DNA of 64,000 bases from Hanleya hanleyi (GCA_036873755.1 JAVTVY010025238.1:1-64000); one strand, 5' to 3'; shown: positions 1-13,400, counted from the first letter of the stretch. The notes: generated by a model not told the origin, from the letters alone. Numbers and translations are program-made.

Positions 1-700
1 CCATCGGCCATACTGGATTTCATTGGATTTTAAGCAGTTTGATCTTGTCCGACAATAACTGGAGTACGATTCAACTGATCTACTTCAAACTTGGGGAGTG
101 CCTTGACATCGGTGAGATGACGGTTTGGATTTTTTTTCAGCGATGTGCATAATCCAATATGGCCACCGTCAGCCATATTGGATTATAAGCAGTTGGATCT
201 TAGATTTTCTTGTCCGGACAATAACTCGTGAACGATTTAATCGATTAACTTCAAATTTGGGGTGTGCCTTGACATTGGTGAGAGGACGGTTGGGATTGTT
301 TTCCAGCAATGTGCGTAATCTAATATGGCCGCCGTCAGCCATATTGGATTGTAAGCAGTTGAATCTTGTCTGGACAATAACTCGAGAACGATTCAACCGA
401 TCTACTTCATACCTGGGGAGTGCCTTGACATTGTTGAGAGGAGGATTAGGATTGTTTTTCAAGGACGTGCTTAATCCAATATGGCCACCATCGGCCATAC
501 TGGATTTCATTGGATTTTAAGCAGTTTGATCTTGTCCGGACAATAGCTGGAGTACGATTCAACTGATTTACTTCAAACTTGGGGAGTCCCTTGACCTTAG
601 TGAGAGAACAGTCATGTATTATGTTTTATGGATGTGCATAATTCAATATGGGTGCCATCTGCTGTATTAGATTATGTTAAGCTCATCAGCGATATCTCCA
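1..700 (+). repeat. Partial element with ~160-bp tandem units (array 1)
   Basis: Four successive units are marked by the phrase CATATTGGATTATAAGCAG or variants at about 10, 173, 339 and 496, so the period is about 157-166 bases. Each unit contains TGTCCGGACAATAACT, a stretch reading CTTCAAACTTGGGG(A/T)GTG and CAGCCATATTGGAT. Units differ by an extra AGATTTTCTTG-like insertion in some copies. The array continues off the left edge and runs into a hairpin module at 751-860. The same organisation occurs at 7868-8884. The layout resembles bivalve pearl-type (non-autonomous, possibly Helitron-related) elements. Open frames across the units exist on both strands but are repeat artefacts. Confidence 0.85.
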
Positions 701-750
701 TTTTCAAATCATACTCTTATCAATGATATGAGATATCATCGACCCCAAAA

Positions 751-860
751 AATCGACCATAGAGTTCCATGGCCCCCGCAGCAGCAGCGCCAGTTATGGT
801 GGATGTAATCCACCATAACTGGTGCTGCTAGCGGGGGACATGGACCTCTATGGTCGATTT
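751..860. repeat. Long hairpin (inverted repeat) at end of array 1
   Basis: The sequence AATCGACCATAGAG..CCATGGCCCCCGC..CAGTTATGGTGGAT is followed after about two bases by its near-perfect reverse complement, ending ATGGTCGATTT. Arms are about 53 bases with a few mismatches (GTTCC versus GGACC). One arm alone recurs at 8831-8884. Confidence 0.9.
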
Positions 861-862
861 TT

Positions 863-2173
863 AGCATGATCTTTGACACATATTTTTGTGAAAGTTATCT
901 CCCTTGACCAAGGCAAGAGTTACCAACCTTGAATTTGTCAGAAATGTGATGGTAATTGTTGAAGAAGGTTGTTAGCTGTTGGAAAATGAAAATGTATCAC
1001 ATTTTCTGATGGTCTTTGACCACTAAAAAAAAAGACTTAAATGACAGTACATGCATGTAGGACCTTCAGCAAGACATATTCTGTAAAATGGACAGATAAT
1101 TGAATGAAGAATAAATTGATTCAATTACATGAAGGAATATATGAATGAAATACGATTCTATTCTGTGAAAACCTGTGTTAGTGTATAATTATTTTGTCAG
1201 ATTGATTCAGGCAGTATTATTTAGATAGCAGGAAATCATGGTAAAACTTGATAAACTTTGTTTGAATAGCATGTACTTGAAATAAATGGCATATTATTAT
1301 TCCCTTCTGAAGACGGTTGTTGGATACAACTTTCATGATGTGGTGGATGTTTTTTGTTGCAGTCTGACATAGTCATGCACAATGGGAATCGGACTGACTG
1401 GAAACTTGTCATGGAATAGCCTTTCACTCTTTATGGCCATCTGCCCTATAATGGTGAATCTAGTACAGGCTACACTGATTGCTTTAAAAAAGTTAGATGG
1501 TCTGACTCAGTATTTACTTAATGACTCTCTGCTGGCTTTCTGCTGTATCGCAGATCATACATAAGAATTATGCGGTCTATTCAGCCAGTCAGTATGGTTG
1601 CATGTCAGCTTCAATCATGTCATCCTGGAAGAGCCGCTTATTACTGAGTAGTTTAACTTGAACATGAAGATGATTTGGTTTGAATGAAGACGGTATCTAG
1701 TTAAAGGCATTTTATTATTGGCGCGCCTTGACCATTACTGTCTGGGGACATCCTATACCCAAGTCTTTCTCTGCTCTTGGATAATGCCTGTAATGATTAC
1801 AATAGCTATTCCCCAGAGCTGATGAGCCAATGTGCCTGGAATACAGAATTCTGAACTGACTGGATGTATTCAAGTACTGAACGAGTGACTTATTGCCAAT
1901 CAGGCAGAAGATTTTGTTTGTTTTTTTGTTTTTTTGTTTCTTTTTCAACAAGAATCTACTTGTCTATATGTTGGATTGTCTTCATATGAGAGAGTATTTT
2001 TTTTCTAAAATAAAATATAATGAACTGTCAAAGTTTCTGCCTTTTTAAAAGAAATGTATGTAAAAGCTTCAACTTTTTTCCATTGCATGTTGTCTGGCTT
2101 TTCCCATCATATTGAAGCTTCGAAATTCATTCCTCACTTATATGAAAACAAAAGCATGCATGGTTTCACTGTC
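863..2173. other. Non-coding stretch, nothing recognised
   Basis: AT-rich sequence with only short chance frames. It contains a T-rich run near 1916-1943 (TTTTGTTTGTTTTTTTG type). I see no exon, element end or RNA gene. Confidence 0.5.
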
Positions 2174-2254
2174 ACTGTGGTTGTGGGCATGATGTGTGTT
2201 ACTGTGGTTGTGGGCATGATGTGTGTTACTGTGGTTGTGGGCATGATGTGTGTT
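2174..2254 (+). repeat. 27-bp unit, three tandem copies
   Basis: ACTGTGGTTGTGGGCATGATGTGTGTT-type units start at 2174, 2201 and 2228 and are essentially identical. Because 27 is divisible by three, they produce a repetitive open frame on both strands; there is no other support for coding. Confidence 0.9.
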
Positions 2255-2918
2255 TTCTTGCTATATCCAGTCATTTTCTTACTGAGTAAAAAAAAAAATG
2301 TCTTCGAAATGTTTGCATTGTGGGGCTTACTCCAGGTGACCAAAATGAAACCTACAATCAGGGTAAAATTGCCCTTTAGGAGGGGAAATGATATAATATG
2401 GCAACAAGCCGGTTTGGGGAAAACTCATACCGCTTCTAAAGCTTAACTCAAGTCTTTAGGAGGAATGTACAGGGATTTCCCTGGTGTGTTGGCAGCTGAA
2501 CTGAGCTGGCTGTTGTTTTGGTACCACCAGGGTGTTGGGGACTTCATATTAAAAAGACATAACTGGGGGAATTTTTGAGATGGTGATACCAGCATACCAT
2601 GGCATTTCTAGGGCAGCAGTTAAGAACACCTGGTTTGGATGGATTTCACAGTTCTGGTACTGGGTCAGCGATTTCATGACCAGCAGCTGGACACAGCCTT
2701 CAAAAAGCTTCAAATATAAAGCTACATGTAGAACCAGCACATTTCACTTCTGCATTTCATCCATATGGAATAACTTAGCTTCACAACATAGCAAGATTTC
2801 CCATTCAATCTATTATTACACAATACCCTGTACTCATGTGAATTATATAGATTCAATTGGATGTTTTGGACCAGAACTGCTTTGATATGTGTTATTTGAA
2901 AAATAAAGGTTACTGCAT

Positions 2919-3164
2919 GTAATCCCTCTAATAATTCAATCCCCATATCAAAATTCAGTCACCCCTAACTTTGGAAACAAAGTTCAATTGGCTGTTCGGA
3001 TAAATTTTACCACCCTATGAAATCGCTGAAATAACAAAGAAATAATGGATTATATCTATCATTTTGAACCATTGTGTCAAATTCCTATTCTAATCAATTT
3101 GCTCACCTCCAGATTTTATTGTGGGAAATTTCACTTCCTGTGATTGAATTATTAGAGGGATTAC
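2919..3164. mobile_element. MITE with GTAATCCCTCTAATAATTCAAT inverted ends, copy 1
   Basis: Begins GTAATCCCTCTAATAATTCA and ends with the reverse complement TGAATTATTAGAGGGATTAC, giving terminal inverted repeats of about 22 bases around a 246-base AT-rich body with no coding capacity. A second copy with the same internal sequence (for example GAAATAACAAAGAAATAAT) lies at 53551-53802 in the same orientation. The family and its transposase are not recognised. Confidence 0.85.
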
Positions 3165-6100
3165 TATAATCCTTTAGGTTCTCATTTCCTGAAAATGAGA
3201 CAAAGGTTGCTTGCAAACCTCCACCATCCCACATGTACCTCTGAATTGTAAGATCGAGCAACCTGCTGTTCTGGATATGTATGCCATAATGGTACTGGTA
3301 TCTACTGTTGATGGTCATGCAGCCAATGAAATCAAATGTTGATAATAAACTCTGACTTCCTGCCTGCTTGACCAGAACTGTCCAGCTCTGCTGGAGCACA
3401 TCTGGTCAGAGCCATTAGAAGGATTCCTTGTGGGTCATCATCCCCTGGCATCCATGTTAGCCCAACAGGGATCCAACCCAAACAGCTATCAGGACATGGG
3501 GCTCTGCTAGTCCTACTTGAGAATTTGAGCAATTATGGTCATTAAATGTCAATATGTGTTCCACTAATGGCAGAATAATAACAGTAACACCATGGATGGA
3601 TGGTGAAACACAGCTACCAAGAACAAGATGATAAATGGATTTTGTGTAAGGCTGGAACAAGAATCAACCAGCGCTGTTTTCTAAGGTGACATCATTGAAT
3701 ATAAAGATCATGATCATAGAATTCTTTGTTCACCAAATGAAGCTGAACAGAAATGAAAATTAATATAAAAAGGTTGTATCTTGCATTCAAAATATTTGTA
3801 AGTTAAGAGTTTCCCTTAATGACCCTGCCTTTAACCTCAACTGCTTTACAAATGGTGTTCTGAAAGGAACACACTGTTTTTGTGCCCCTTGGATAAACCC
3901 TGCAGATTATCTGGTCAATCATCCATGGGTCAATGGAGGGGGAATTTATCAGGATAAATTAGGAGCAATATAAACTACCAAGGGTTAGAGTGGGGCCAGA
4001 TACTAAAACATGAGCTTGAGCAATTGTGATAAGACTGGAGATTGTCTGCCTGAAATTGATCACATGTTTGGGTAATTAGTGATAAAACTGTCACATTAAC
4101 AAACAGACTAATTCAACACAAGTATTGTACATGTTCCAGCTGCTTGGTGAGTAAGTTGGTGCCTCTAGCGATCCAAAAAAATGAGTATTGTTCTGGAGAA
4201 AACTGAGGAAAGAGGGCCAGTGTGATGACAGTTACATTTTTAACTCCTTGCTGTGGAACATTTATTGTGGAGATTGTTTTTGGCCAGGAAGGCTAGACCA
4301 TTGGCACTTAACATACAGGGGAGGAAGAATTGAGCTGATAGTTTTATGACAGTGTTTCCCCTGGAAGGCCTTGAGCAGACTTCGAAAATTTGTCTGGGAA
4401 TAGATTACTTTGTCTGGCAATAAATTTTTATTATCCAATTCCTCCAGTGTTCTCTCTGAATCCATATAATGTGCAAAACAGAGACAGGAAAGACTACATA
4501 TGACTCCGGGAGCTTTGCAGCCGGACATGAAAAAAACACAAACACAAAACTCAGACATTTATTTCGCCTCTATAAATTTGCTTTCTGGGTAATGCCTGAG
4601 GAGGTATAGCTGTGGCTGTTTTTAATGGCACTGTGGGCTGTGTTATAGCTGGGGGGCTTTTGTTTTCACCATGATGAATTGATGCTGGTATAGGGCCCAA
4701 GCCTGATAATGCCCTCTGATCACAGCCACCAAAACCTGCTTGACAACCAGGAAATTGAGCTCAGTGAAGGGCAGCACTTCAGAACCTGCCTGATTTCCAG
4801 ACAAGTTATAGTCAAACTTCCCCCAGGCCACAAAGAATGGACAATAAAAACGATTGTGCGTTCAATTTTGGTCAACAAGTTCTAACATTATTTAGTTGGT
4901 CTGATTTTCTGATTTTGTTCCCAAGATATTATCATAGTACCCTGAAACCGAGCTAGACTCTTGTCTCTTCACTTCACGACAAGTGGGATTTCGTTGGAGA
5001 TATTGCATAAGAAGGCGGATAGTTGTGTAGACCCTAAGTGGAAGGGTTGGGTTGATGATTGCTGAGCACTCGCTGGGGTAAACATAGACTTTTGGATTAC
5101 GGCCCATCACTGAAGCCTCTCGATGTAATTTCCTCTCGCTTCATGTTGCGTCCTTCCTAAACTACTGCTAAAAAAGTTACGGGAATCTGGCGACTTTACA
5201 TAGTTTGTTTTCTGGAGGAGAGAATTTCCATTTAACGGGCCGCAGACACTTGGCGGAGAGAGCTTAGTCATTAATAGGGTTTGCTGAAAGCTCGGTTCCG
5301 ATCTCCTAGCCAGATTAGACCGGTTAAAATACGTTTGTGATCCGTTCTCTTCCTATTGCCGCAGATTCGGTACTGCCTAGTTTAGCGATTGATTGATTTG
5401 GATGTGAAGTGGCAAAGTCGTGCCGGGTAGAGCCTGGCTTTGATGGAAGAGACAGACTTTTGTCTGGGGAAGACGATGCCCTTTTGTTAGGCTTTTATGT
5501 CTTTAGGTTTTATTCCCCAGTGAATGTAGATATCCAAGTCCAGGATTGTGCAATGTTTCAAGAAATAAGATCAATTTAAATTGGCTTCCTGTGATCCTTG
5601 TAAATGTTGATACACCGTTTGGCTGTAGGTCTTGAGGAATGAATCGAAACCTCCTGCAGAATATATACAACATGTTTGTAGGCAGTTCGTAAATGTCAGA
5701 ATTGATAAACAGGAGCTAAATATAAACCAACTTTAGCCCAATCTGGCTTATCAATGGTAAGCAGAGATTCTGAAAATTTTAATGGCAGCAAAGGTCAGCG
5801 AAAACAGATGTTAGATTAATTTGAACATCTCTTTTTTTAAAGTCCGTTTTAACCTGCAACAGAGTGTGGTCAGATGTGACACCCCCACTGTGTCGGATAT
5901 ACAGGGTTACAAGTGAAGATTGTTATCTGTTATTTTATGCCCACACTTTAAGTCACAGAGGATAACATAGATTGGTAAATGTAAATCTCCAACACTGGCA
6001 TCACCTGAGGGTTGAGATTATATACTGTAAACAGTAACGATAATTATCTCGGGATTTTTCACCCACATATTATAGCCTAACAGTCTTCCATTGCCAGAGT

Positions 6101-7867
6101 TTGTAACCCTTAAACTGTCGGTGTAAGGCCCTCTGACTGCAATAGGCTGCTCACATGTGACATCAGTATTTATCGATTTATCCTTTTTCAAAGCATGGAG
6201 CATGTATCTGCATATCAGAGAGATGGAAAATACATCCAATATGTCTTATAGAAGAATGAACAAGTTCGCTGATAAACTAGTTAACAATTGCACATGGTAC
6301 AATAGCCTGTTGTGACATCCTGAACCCTTGCTACTCCATTCATGAATAAATGATGCTGATTGGTCAAGAGTCATGCACATTAATGTGCGCGCCAAGTATA
6401 TATTGATGGTCTCAAAGATAATATTGCAAAATTGGTGCAAATTTTACCGCACTTTTCTTAGTAAATGTTTTTCAATCCATTAATCAAGTTGAATTTGCTG
6501 GTATCACTGTATGTCATAGAGCTAGCCCATCTTGGACACATTTTGGTTAACATGCAGGCCTACACTCCATGCAGCTGCCAGAGTAGTTGTAAATCAATGT
6601 CCTAAATAATGATTTACATCCTTTCAGTTTCTATCTTGAGAAAAAATTTGACCCTGGCTAGAACCATTAATTTTTCTCTCTTCAAAACTGAAAGATGGCT
6701 GGAGTGTGTGTCAGTTTAATCATTTTGCTCTGTTGATGGTTAAAGATTTCAGACAGATCCTACATGTAGCAGATAGCCCAGGAGTGCCAGGAGTAGATAT
6801 GTTTACATTGTGGCAGTATTGGGCCAGCTGTGGGTAGTATTCTGTCAGCCAGGCCTGCTGGGCTTGTTTGTAAACAATAGTCCTAAGGAGTTTGGACTGC
6901 TCCATTATCATACCAAGGGAAGGACAAGTTCCATGTCTCTCCATCATTAACTTGTAACCAGAGAGGGAGTTGGTGCCCAGACTGGGTCTCCCCCCTTATC
7001 TCATCCCCATGATCCTGGTTCATTAGGGAAGTCACAGTCTAAGGTTTGTTTCTTTTCTGAACAGAATTCTTTGAACAATAACACTTAAAGCATGATGGCG
7101 GGTCAAAGTCATGACTTCAGATTTGAACTGTTTATCCACCCAGAGCCTGTACTGGATTTTCTCAAATATTAGGATGGTTGTTCTACATGGATGATATATA
7201 TCCTGTGTGGACAGACTCGGTGTAATCCAAGCTGAGGGGGAATGGATGGGGAAGGATAAATTCCAGAACACATGCTGCAAAGCCATGATGACCATTATTC
7301 TACACTGACCCTGACATTTCGCTGACATCTGCCAGCTTGGTACCATCTGAATACAGGCATCACGTATGACATTCAGTAATCAGCCATCATCCATGGAGAA
7401 TGTCCAAGTCGGTAGTTGAAAGACCTTGTGTGCATGACAATAGCACCAGCACCAAATACTAAACAAGGGTGAAATAAAACAAATGCTAGGTTCTTGGAAG
7501 AGAGAAGCAGTCAGCAGTTATCAGTGATACCAGATCAAGTTCAAGATTGCTTGTAAGCAACTGCAACCTGACTGTTATCATCCAAGGAAGTCTGTTTCAC
7601 AAATTCAGAATTACCAATGACCAGCTTTAAGGAATATGAATTCTAAATTCTTAGTTATCTATTGCCTATCATGATAGAATCTTTGGTCGTATGGAGAAAT
7701 GCATCTTCACAAGTCCAGGTAAATCCTGAATACTCGTTGAGGGTTTACCTGGACATTTTTGGTGATTCAAATGAGTTCTTGAGTCGATGCCTCTATTATA
7801 CAGTCTCGTACATTGCATCCCCCACGCTTGTTTCGAATTAGCATGTCAGTATCCCAACCCTGAGGTT
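3165..7867. other. Non-coding stretch, mostly unannotatable
   Basis: About 4.7 kb without a recognisable exon; open frames here are all about 100 codons or shorter and without family resemblance. The one structured site I see is a hairpin at 7713-7754 (GTCCAGGTAAATCCT paired with AGGGTTTACCTGGAC, one mismatch). Confidence 0.5.
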
Positions 7868-8884
7868 TTTGTCCCCCGCTACTTAGTGGGGGGACTTAGA
7901 AACACCGGTGTCCGTGATTCAGTAATTCCGTGATTCTATGATTCCGTGATTCCGTAATTTCGTAAGATTTTCTTGTCCGGACAATAACTCGTGAACGATT
8001 TAACCGATCAACTTCAAACTTGGGGTGTGCCTTGACATTGGCGAGAGGACGGTTGGGATTGTGTTCCAGCAATGTGCGTAATCTAATATGGCCGCCGTCA
8101 GCCATATTGGATTATAAGCAGTTGGATCTTGTCCGGACAATAACTGGAGTACGATTCAACTGATCTACTTCAAACTTGGGGAGTGCCTTGACATCGGTGA
8201 GAGGACGGTTGGGATTTTTTTTCAGCAATGTGCATAATCCAATATGGCCGCTGTCAGCCATATTTGATTATAAGCAGTTGGATCTTAGATTTTCTTGTCC
8301 GGACAATAACTCGTGAACGATTTAATCGATCAACTTCAAACTTGGGGTGTGCCTTGACATTGGTGAGAGGACGGTTGGGATTGTTTTTCAGCAATGTGCG
8401 TAATCTAATATGGCCGCCATCAGCCATATTGGATGATAAGCAGTTGGATTTTGTCCAGACAATAACTGGAGTACGATTCAACTGATCTACTTCAAATTTG
8501 GGGAGTGCCTTGACATCGGTGAGAGGACAGTTGGGATTGTTTTTCAGCAATGTGCATAATCCAATATGGTCGCCGTCAGCCATATTGGATTATAATCAGT
8601 TGGATCTTAGATTTTCTTGTCCGGACAATAATTTGTGAATGATTTAACCGATCAACTTCAAACTTGGGGTGTGCCTTGACATTGGTGAGAGGACGGTTGA
8701 AATTGTTTTTCAGCAATGTGCGTAATCTAATATGGCCGCCGTCAGCCATATTGGATTATAAGCAGTTGGATATCTCCATTTTCAAATCATACTCTTCATC
8801 AATGATATGAGATATCATCGACCAAAACAAATCGACCATAGAGGTCCATGGCCCCCGCAGCAGCAGCGCCAGTTATGGTGGATG
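7868..8884 (+). mobile_element. Pearl-like element with alternating 156/164-bp units (array 2)
   Basis: A 5' module opens with a small hairpin (CCCCCGCTACTTAGTGGGGG, about 7872-7891) and short imperfect repeats of GTGATTCCGTAAT type (7911-7966). Then come units marked by CCATATTGGATTATAAGCAG at about 8102, 8258, 8422, 8578 and 8741. Their spacings of about 156, 164, 156 and 163 alternate because every second unit carries an extra TAGATTTTC-type insertion before TTGTCCGGAC. The 3' module (about 8768-8884) matches 687-808 next to array 1 but stops at the centre of its hairpin (GGTGGATG). No protein is encoded. It resembles bivalve pearl-type elements; a Helitron relationship is only a possibility. 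Confidence 0.8.
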
Positions 8885-10368
8885 ACTTCTGATGTTGAAT
8901 TAATCCTGACATCAAAGCAATTTGGCCCATGATGAAATTCAAATCTGTCACATCTCGTACCTCGCAGCGGATTGGCATAATCAGCTAGCTTAGCGTTCAC
9001 TGATAGGCTGGATTTAGAGGAAACCCCTTTATCTAACTATATCCAGAACTACTATGGGTAACTAACCAAGCCAGTGTATCGATCCTAACAGATTGATCGA
9101 TACACTGGCTCACGAGGATGGGAGAAATGGTTTTCAGACATCCTTTCACTTCTGTTACTACTATGATAGCATTATCTGATATCTATATAGCTAGGAACTG
9201 ATGTACAGAATTTCTACATACAAATTATCTGACAGCAAGACAAACTAGATCCAAAAAAATTCAGATAATTGACGTTGACATCTGGCTTCAAAGTCCGAAT
9301 TTACAGACACCTCCGCTTATAGTCTGAATTACAGATGAAAGAATTTCAGCACTTGTGTGTTTATATCAGATTCTCCCTAGATATTGCTGCTGTCAGTTCT
9401 ATATAAAACAAACACATGGTTTGTTGGTCATATTTGCTGATGATATCCTTAGCTCAGTGTTGGTTGACTGATGGTATGAAAACAGAGCTTTATAGAGATC
9501 TGATAGAGAGACTGGTGGACCCTGGTCTTGATGACCCCAGATAGAAGCCCAGCTATTGGTTGGACGGCAGCATTGTGATACAATCAGTACAGTCTACTGG
9601 CACTATCTCATCTGCCTACACCCAGTACACCAGCGGTACACATGGCATTCCACATCATGGTCATGTAACATTGGTGGTATAGATATCACACAATCTCTAA
9701 TTGTAACATGCCCAGCAGAGAAATATCTTCTCATAAAATCATTTTTCATCGCTATATACCTACCCTAGGAGGTTACTGGGTATCCAGGAGATCGTATACA
9801 GTATACAGAGTGAGTGGAAACGTGGCAACAATTATGAAAGCCAAGAGTGAGAAGGGAAGGCTGGCCCATCTATCATACTAGATACATTCCTACACCAGCC
9901 CAGAACAAGGGGAGTAGTGCCAAAGAGCAGTGGTCTTGCATCAAGCCGTCAAGCATCTATTTATCCCACTCTAGATATACCTGCTGTGTGGAAGGGCTCC
10001 TTAGTACATGCTAGGTTAGTATCTATGGGAGCCCACTATCTGGGATATTTATCATGCAGGGAAATCTGTGGAAGAATGCTTTTGATGATTTAGCAGAGTA
10101 CAAGGTTATTGAATTCACTGTAATCCACTCATTTCTGCCAGCATAAAGGACGATTGCCAGTTCTAATTGTCTCTCGCTTGGCTCATTACCTCAAAATGAA
10201 GCGTTGGCCAATGAAAACATCCGAGCCAATTCAAACGTAATATTGCTGCCCTGAAAGAGCAATCAGTACCATTGTTATCCAGGTTCTAATACAATCTTGG
10301 CAATATCGTCGTTATTAGTGGAGATCTCAGGCTAAATGTTGGAATACTACCAACAATATTGTATTACT
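8885..10368. other. Non-coding stretch with one perfect hairpin
   Basis: No exon recognised. The clear structure is a 16-bp perfect stem with a 10-base loop at 9069-9110 (AGCCAGTGTATCGATC pairing with GATCGATACACTGGCT). Confidence 0.55.
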
Positions 10369-10497
10369 GTCTGTATTGTAGAGTAGACATTTGAATAACT
10401 AGCCATCTCGTGTCTGTATTGTAGAGTAGACATTTGAATAACTAGCCATCTCGTGTCTGTATTGTAGAGTAGACATTTGAATAACTAGCCATCTCGT
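10369..10497 (+). repeat. 43-bp unit, three perfect tandem copies
   Basis: GTCTGTATTGTAGAGTAGAC followed by ATTTGAATAACTAGCCATCTCGT is repeated at 10369, 10412 and 10455 with no differences visible. Perfect identity suggests a recent expansion. It is not related in sequence to the other 43-bp array at 17380. Confidence 0.93.
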
Positions 10498-13400
10498 GTT
10501 TGTCAAATTGGTGAGAGCTGTGAATCAGCCTCCTAGATTTAGTATAGTGAGAGTGATTCAATCTTCTCTGTATTACTCTCCTGGCTGGGTGATCAGTCTC
10601 CTTAAAATGATATACTGAACTAGATGTTTGACCTTCTTCATTTCTATCTTTGGGAGTTTATACTTTAATTAACTCTTTGCCTATGGAATAAATATTCACA
10701 ACTGGCCGGAATAAATTATGCAAAAATATTAATTTCCGCATATGGTTATAATAATGGCCCTAAAAAATTTCCATAGGTACCGTAGGTAGGGTAAACTATA
10801 TATTTTTACAATCCTTATGCTTTGGGGATTCATATAAATAAAAACTTTTGATGGAAACCATTCTTGAATTGTTTGTTGTTGTTTTTTTCAAGTCGGGAGA
10901 AAAAAATAAACACGCACAACTTACGAAGTTACGTCGCTCACACGGGATGGTGACGCCATGCTTGGAAAACCCCTTTCATTTGTCGCATTTCATGAGGCTA
11001 TCTATATATTTTTACAATCCTTGATCCTTTTGTGATTCGTATAAATAAAAACTGATGATGGAAACCGTTATTGAACTTTTATGTTGGCTAGTCAGGAGTA
11101 AACAAAAACACAACCCCAACGACTGCAGCCACCATTTTTTGGAGTTTCCCCTCTCAATTGTCACATGACATGAGGTCATTTGGAAATTCCCGACATCATA
11201 ACATGCATAAAGTCGAAATCGAGGCTGGAATGTCTGCTACCAGTGATTCATGTGTCACGGAAGCCTTAATTGGTAAATTTTTCGGTCAAACAACCAATCA
11301 CAGGTGTGTTTAGATAAGGCTATCAAGAAGCCGCTGACAACAGCTTTCCGGCGCAAGTTAAAGAAACGTGAACCGCTCACAACGGCTTGCCGTAGGCAAT
11401 AAGTTAATATTCTCAATTTGTAAACTATTTGAATTATTGTAAAAGCACCTGACATTATTTCCAAACTGATTCATTGAAGAATTCTGTTCATTCCGACATG
11501 ATAATTAATGTTGTATCGGCATGTCCACTGCTGACCAACTCACTCATCTCTTGTTACATGCAGATGAAGTCCTATGATCTATTGCTGATTCTGATACTCT
11601 TCAGTAATGCCAGACTTTCCTGGCACCTTATCCATACTTTTCAGTTAAACTGCACATTTTTACCAGATACTGTACAGTACCATTACTGTACACAGTTTAT
11701 GCAGTCAGCAACTGTAAATACTGCTCAGTTTCAATATGGAAGTTATGAGTTTAATTGGACTGGGCGGAACTGCTCAGTTTATAACTTTACAGTACTGACC
11801 CGCAGATTTTCACTGGGTACCAATCAGAACCACTCCGAGTATGGGGACCTTTCTGAAAGTACCGATAGGAACTGCAGTACTGAATGCTAAAAGCTGTTCA
11901 TAGATTGCTTTTCTAGTACAAGTATCTTCAGTTCAAATAACGAGACATATTCTTAGTAATGTTGAATAATTACACAGGCTAAATAAATTAGCTCTACATT
12001 TGATTTCATTTGATTTCTATCATGAAGTTATTGAGTGGTTCGTTAGGGACAAGGAGTTGTCCATCTCAACATGGTTTCCTGTTGGTGGCAGATTCCTCAT
12101 TATAGTAATGGTTAAGATGAGTGGATAGTATTCCAAACGTGATATGCCAAAGCAGTATTTATGAGCTTTATTACTAGAGTGAAAAGCCAGTTAAAAACTT
12201 TCTACTCTGCCCAGGTCAGCAAGGGTCAAGCTGAACCTGAGCTAATATGATTACTAGTGATGACATCAGCCGTTAGGCAGTTCCTTTGGGATTTCCTTGG
12301 TTAAGTCTTGAGTCAAATACTCTGCAGAAGATGTCTGACTCTAACGCAATTTTTGTACAGTGTAGATTTCTGTGCCTTTTATATTAAGACGTTTTGTAGA
12401 TTCCTGATTTAGCCATAGTTTACTCTGATGTCAGCTCAAGAGAGGACTTTTACAGATCAGTTAAGTCAATTAGTTCAAATTTCCAGAGTATGTGAAGCTT
12501 GAATTTCTTGGTCTGTCTGAAGACTGACCTTATTGACTGGACTAGCATCTCCACGAAACTAAGATGGACACCGAGTAAATTGGCAGTCTGATCCAGTCAT
12601 ATCCAAATGCCTGGGTCTGATCTTCTCAAGGGAAGCTATCAATTTCAACAAACATTTTCTGTAAGACACCATTGGTATTGAGAGCGCCGGCCTAGATGTC
12701 CCGAGTCGGATTTCCATTCAGCCAAAGTCAATTAGGCACTACAGGAACGTGGCGAAGCGATCTCTTTGGAAACAGGAATTCTTGGAGACAGAACAAACTT
12801 TGTCCAATCAAAACTGGTGACATCAATTTACCCAGGGGGCATGGAATTGTCTTTTTCTGGTGGTGCGTCTGAATAAAAAAAGAAGAGGAAGTTCGGAGGA
12901 ATCACTGTGAAATTGACCCATGTCATTCTTTTGAACGGATCACTGTGTGGAAGAGGCTGAGTCGGCATGGCCCTGGATGCAAACATTATTGATGTGTTTG
13001 GGTGATAACACCGAAGATAAATTTTATTATGCTCTATGTGTTCTATCCCTAGCTCTGATCAGATTTTAACGTCTGCACTCCCTGTCCGAGTCGCAGATTT
13101 GCATTTGTCAGATCATCTATAGTCCTGGGCTAGAACTGCTTGGATCCCAAGCTGTCAAATCAGTAGCTAGTGGAAGAAAATATAATTGGCTAAAGGAACA
13201 TGGAGTGAGAGGCTGGCCTATAGTCAGTGTGAGGAGATAAGTTTCCCTGGTGGGCCTGACCTGTTTGCCTGCTTGCTTGCCTGTTTGACTGTGTGCTGTA
13301 CGGATACTGGCAGCTGACTGGCTTCAGACTACAGAGACACACAGCATTCAGCTTGGAGGCTGTCTGATTGAGCACTGCTTCTAGGCAAGGTTATAGTCCA

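Noticed and set aside
11474..11890. 138-codon + strand open frame
   Set aside because: Composition is repetitive, the peptide matches nothing known to me, and there is no supporting start context or splice structure.
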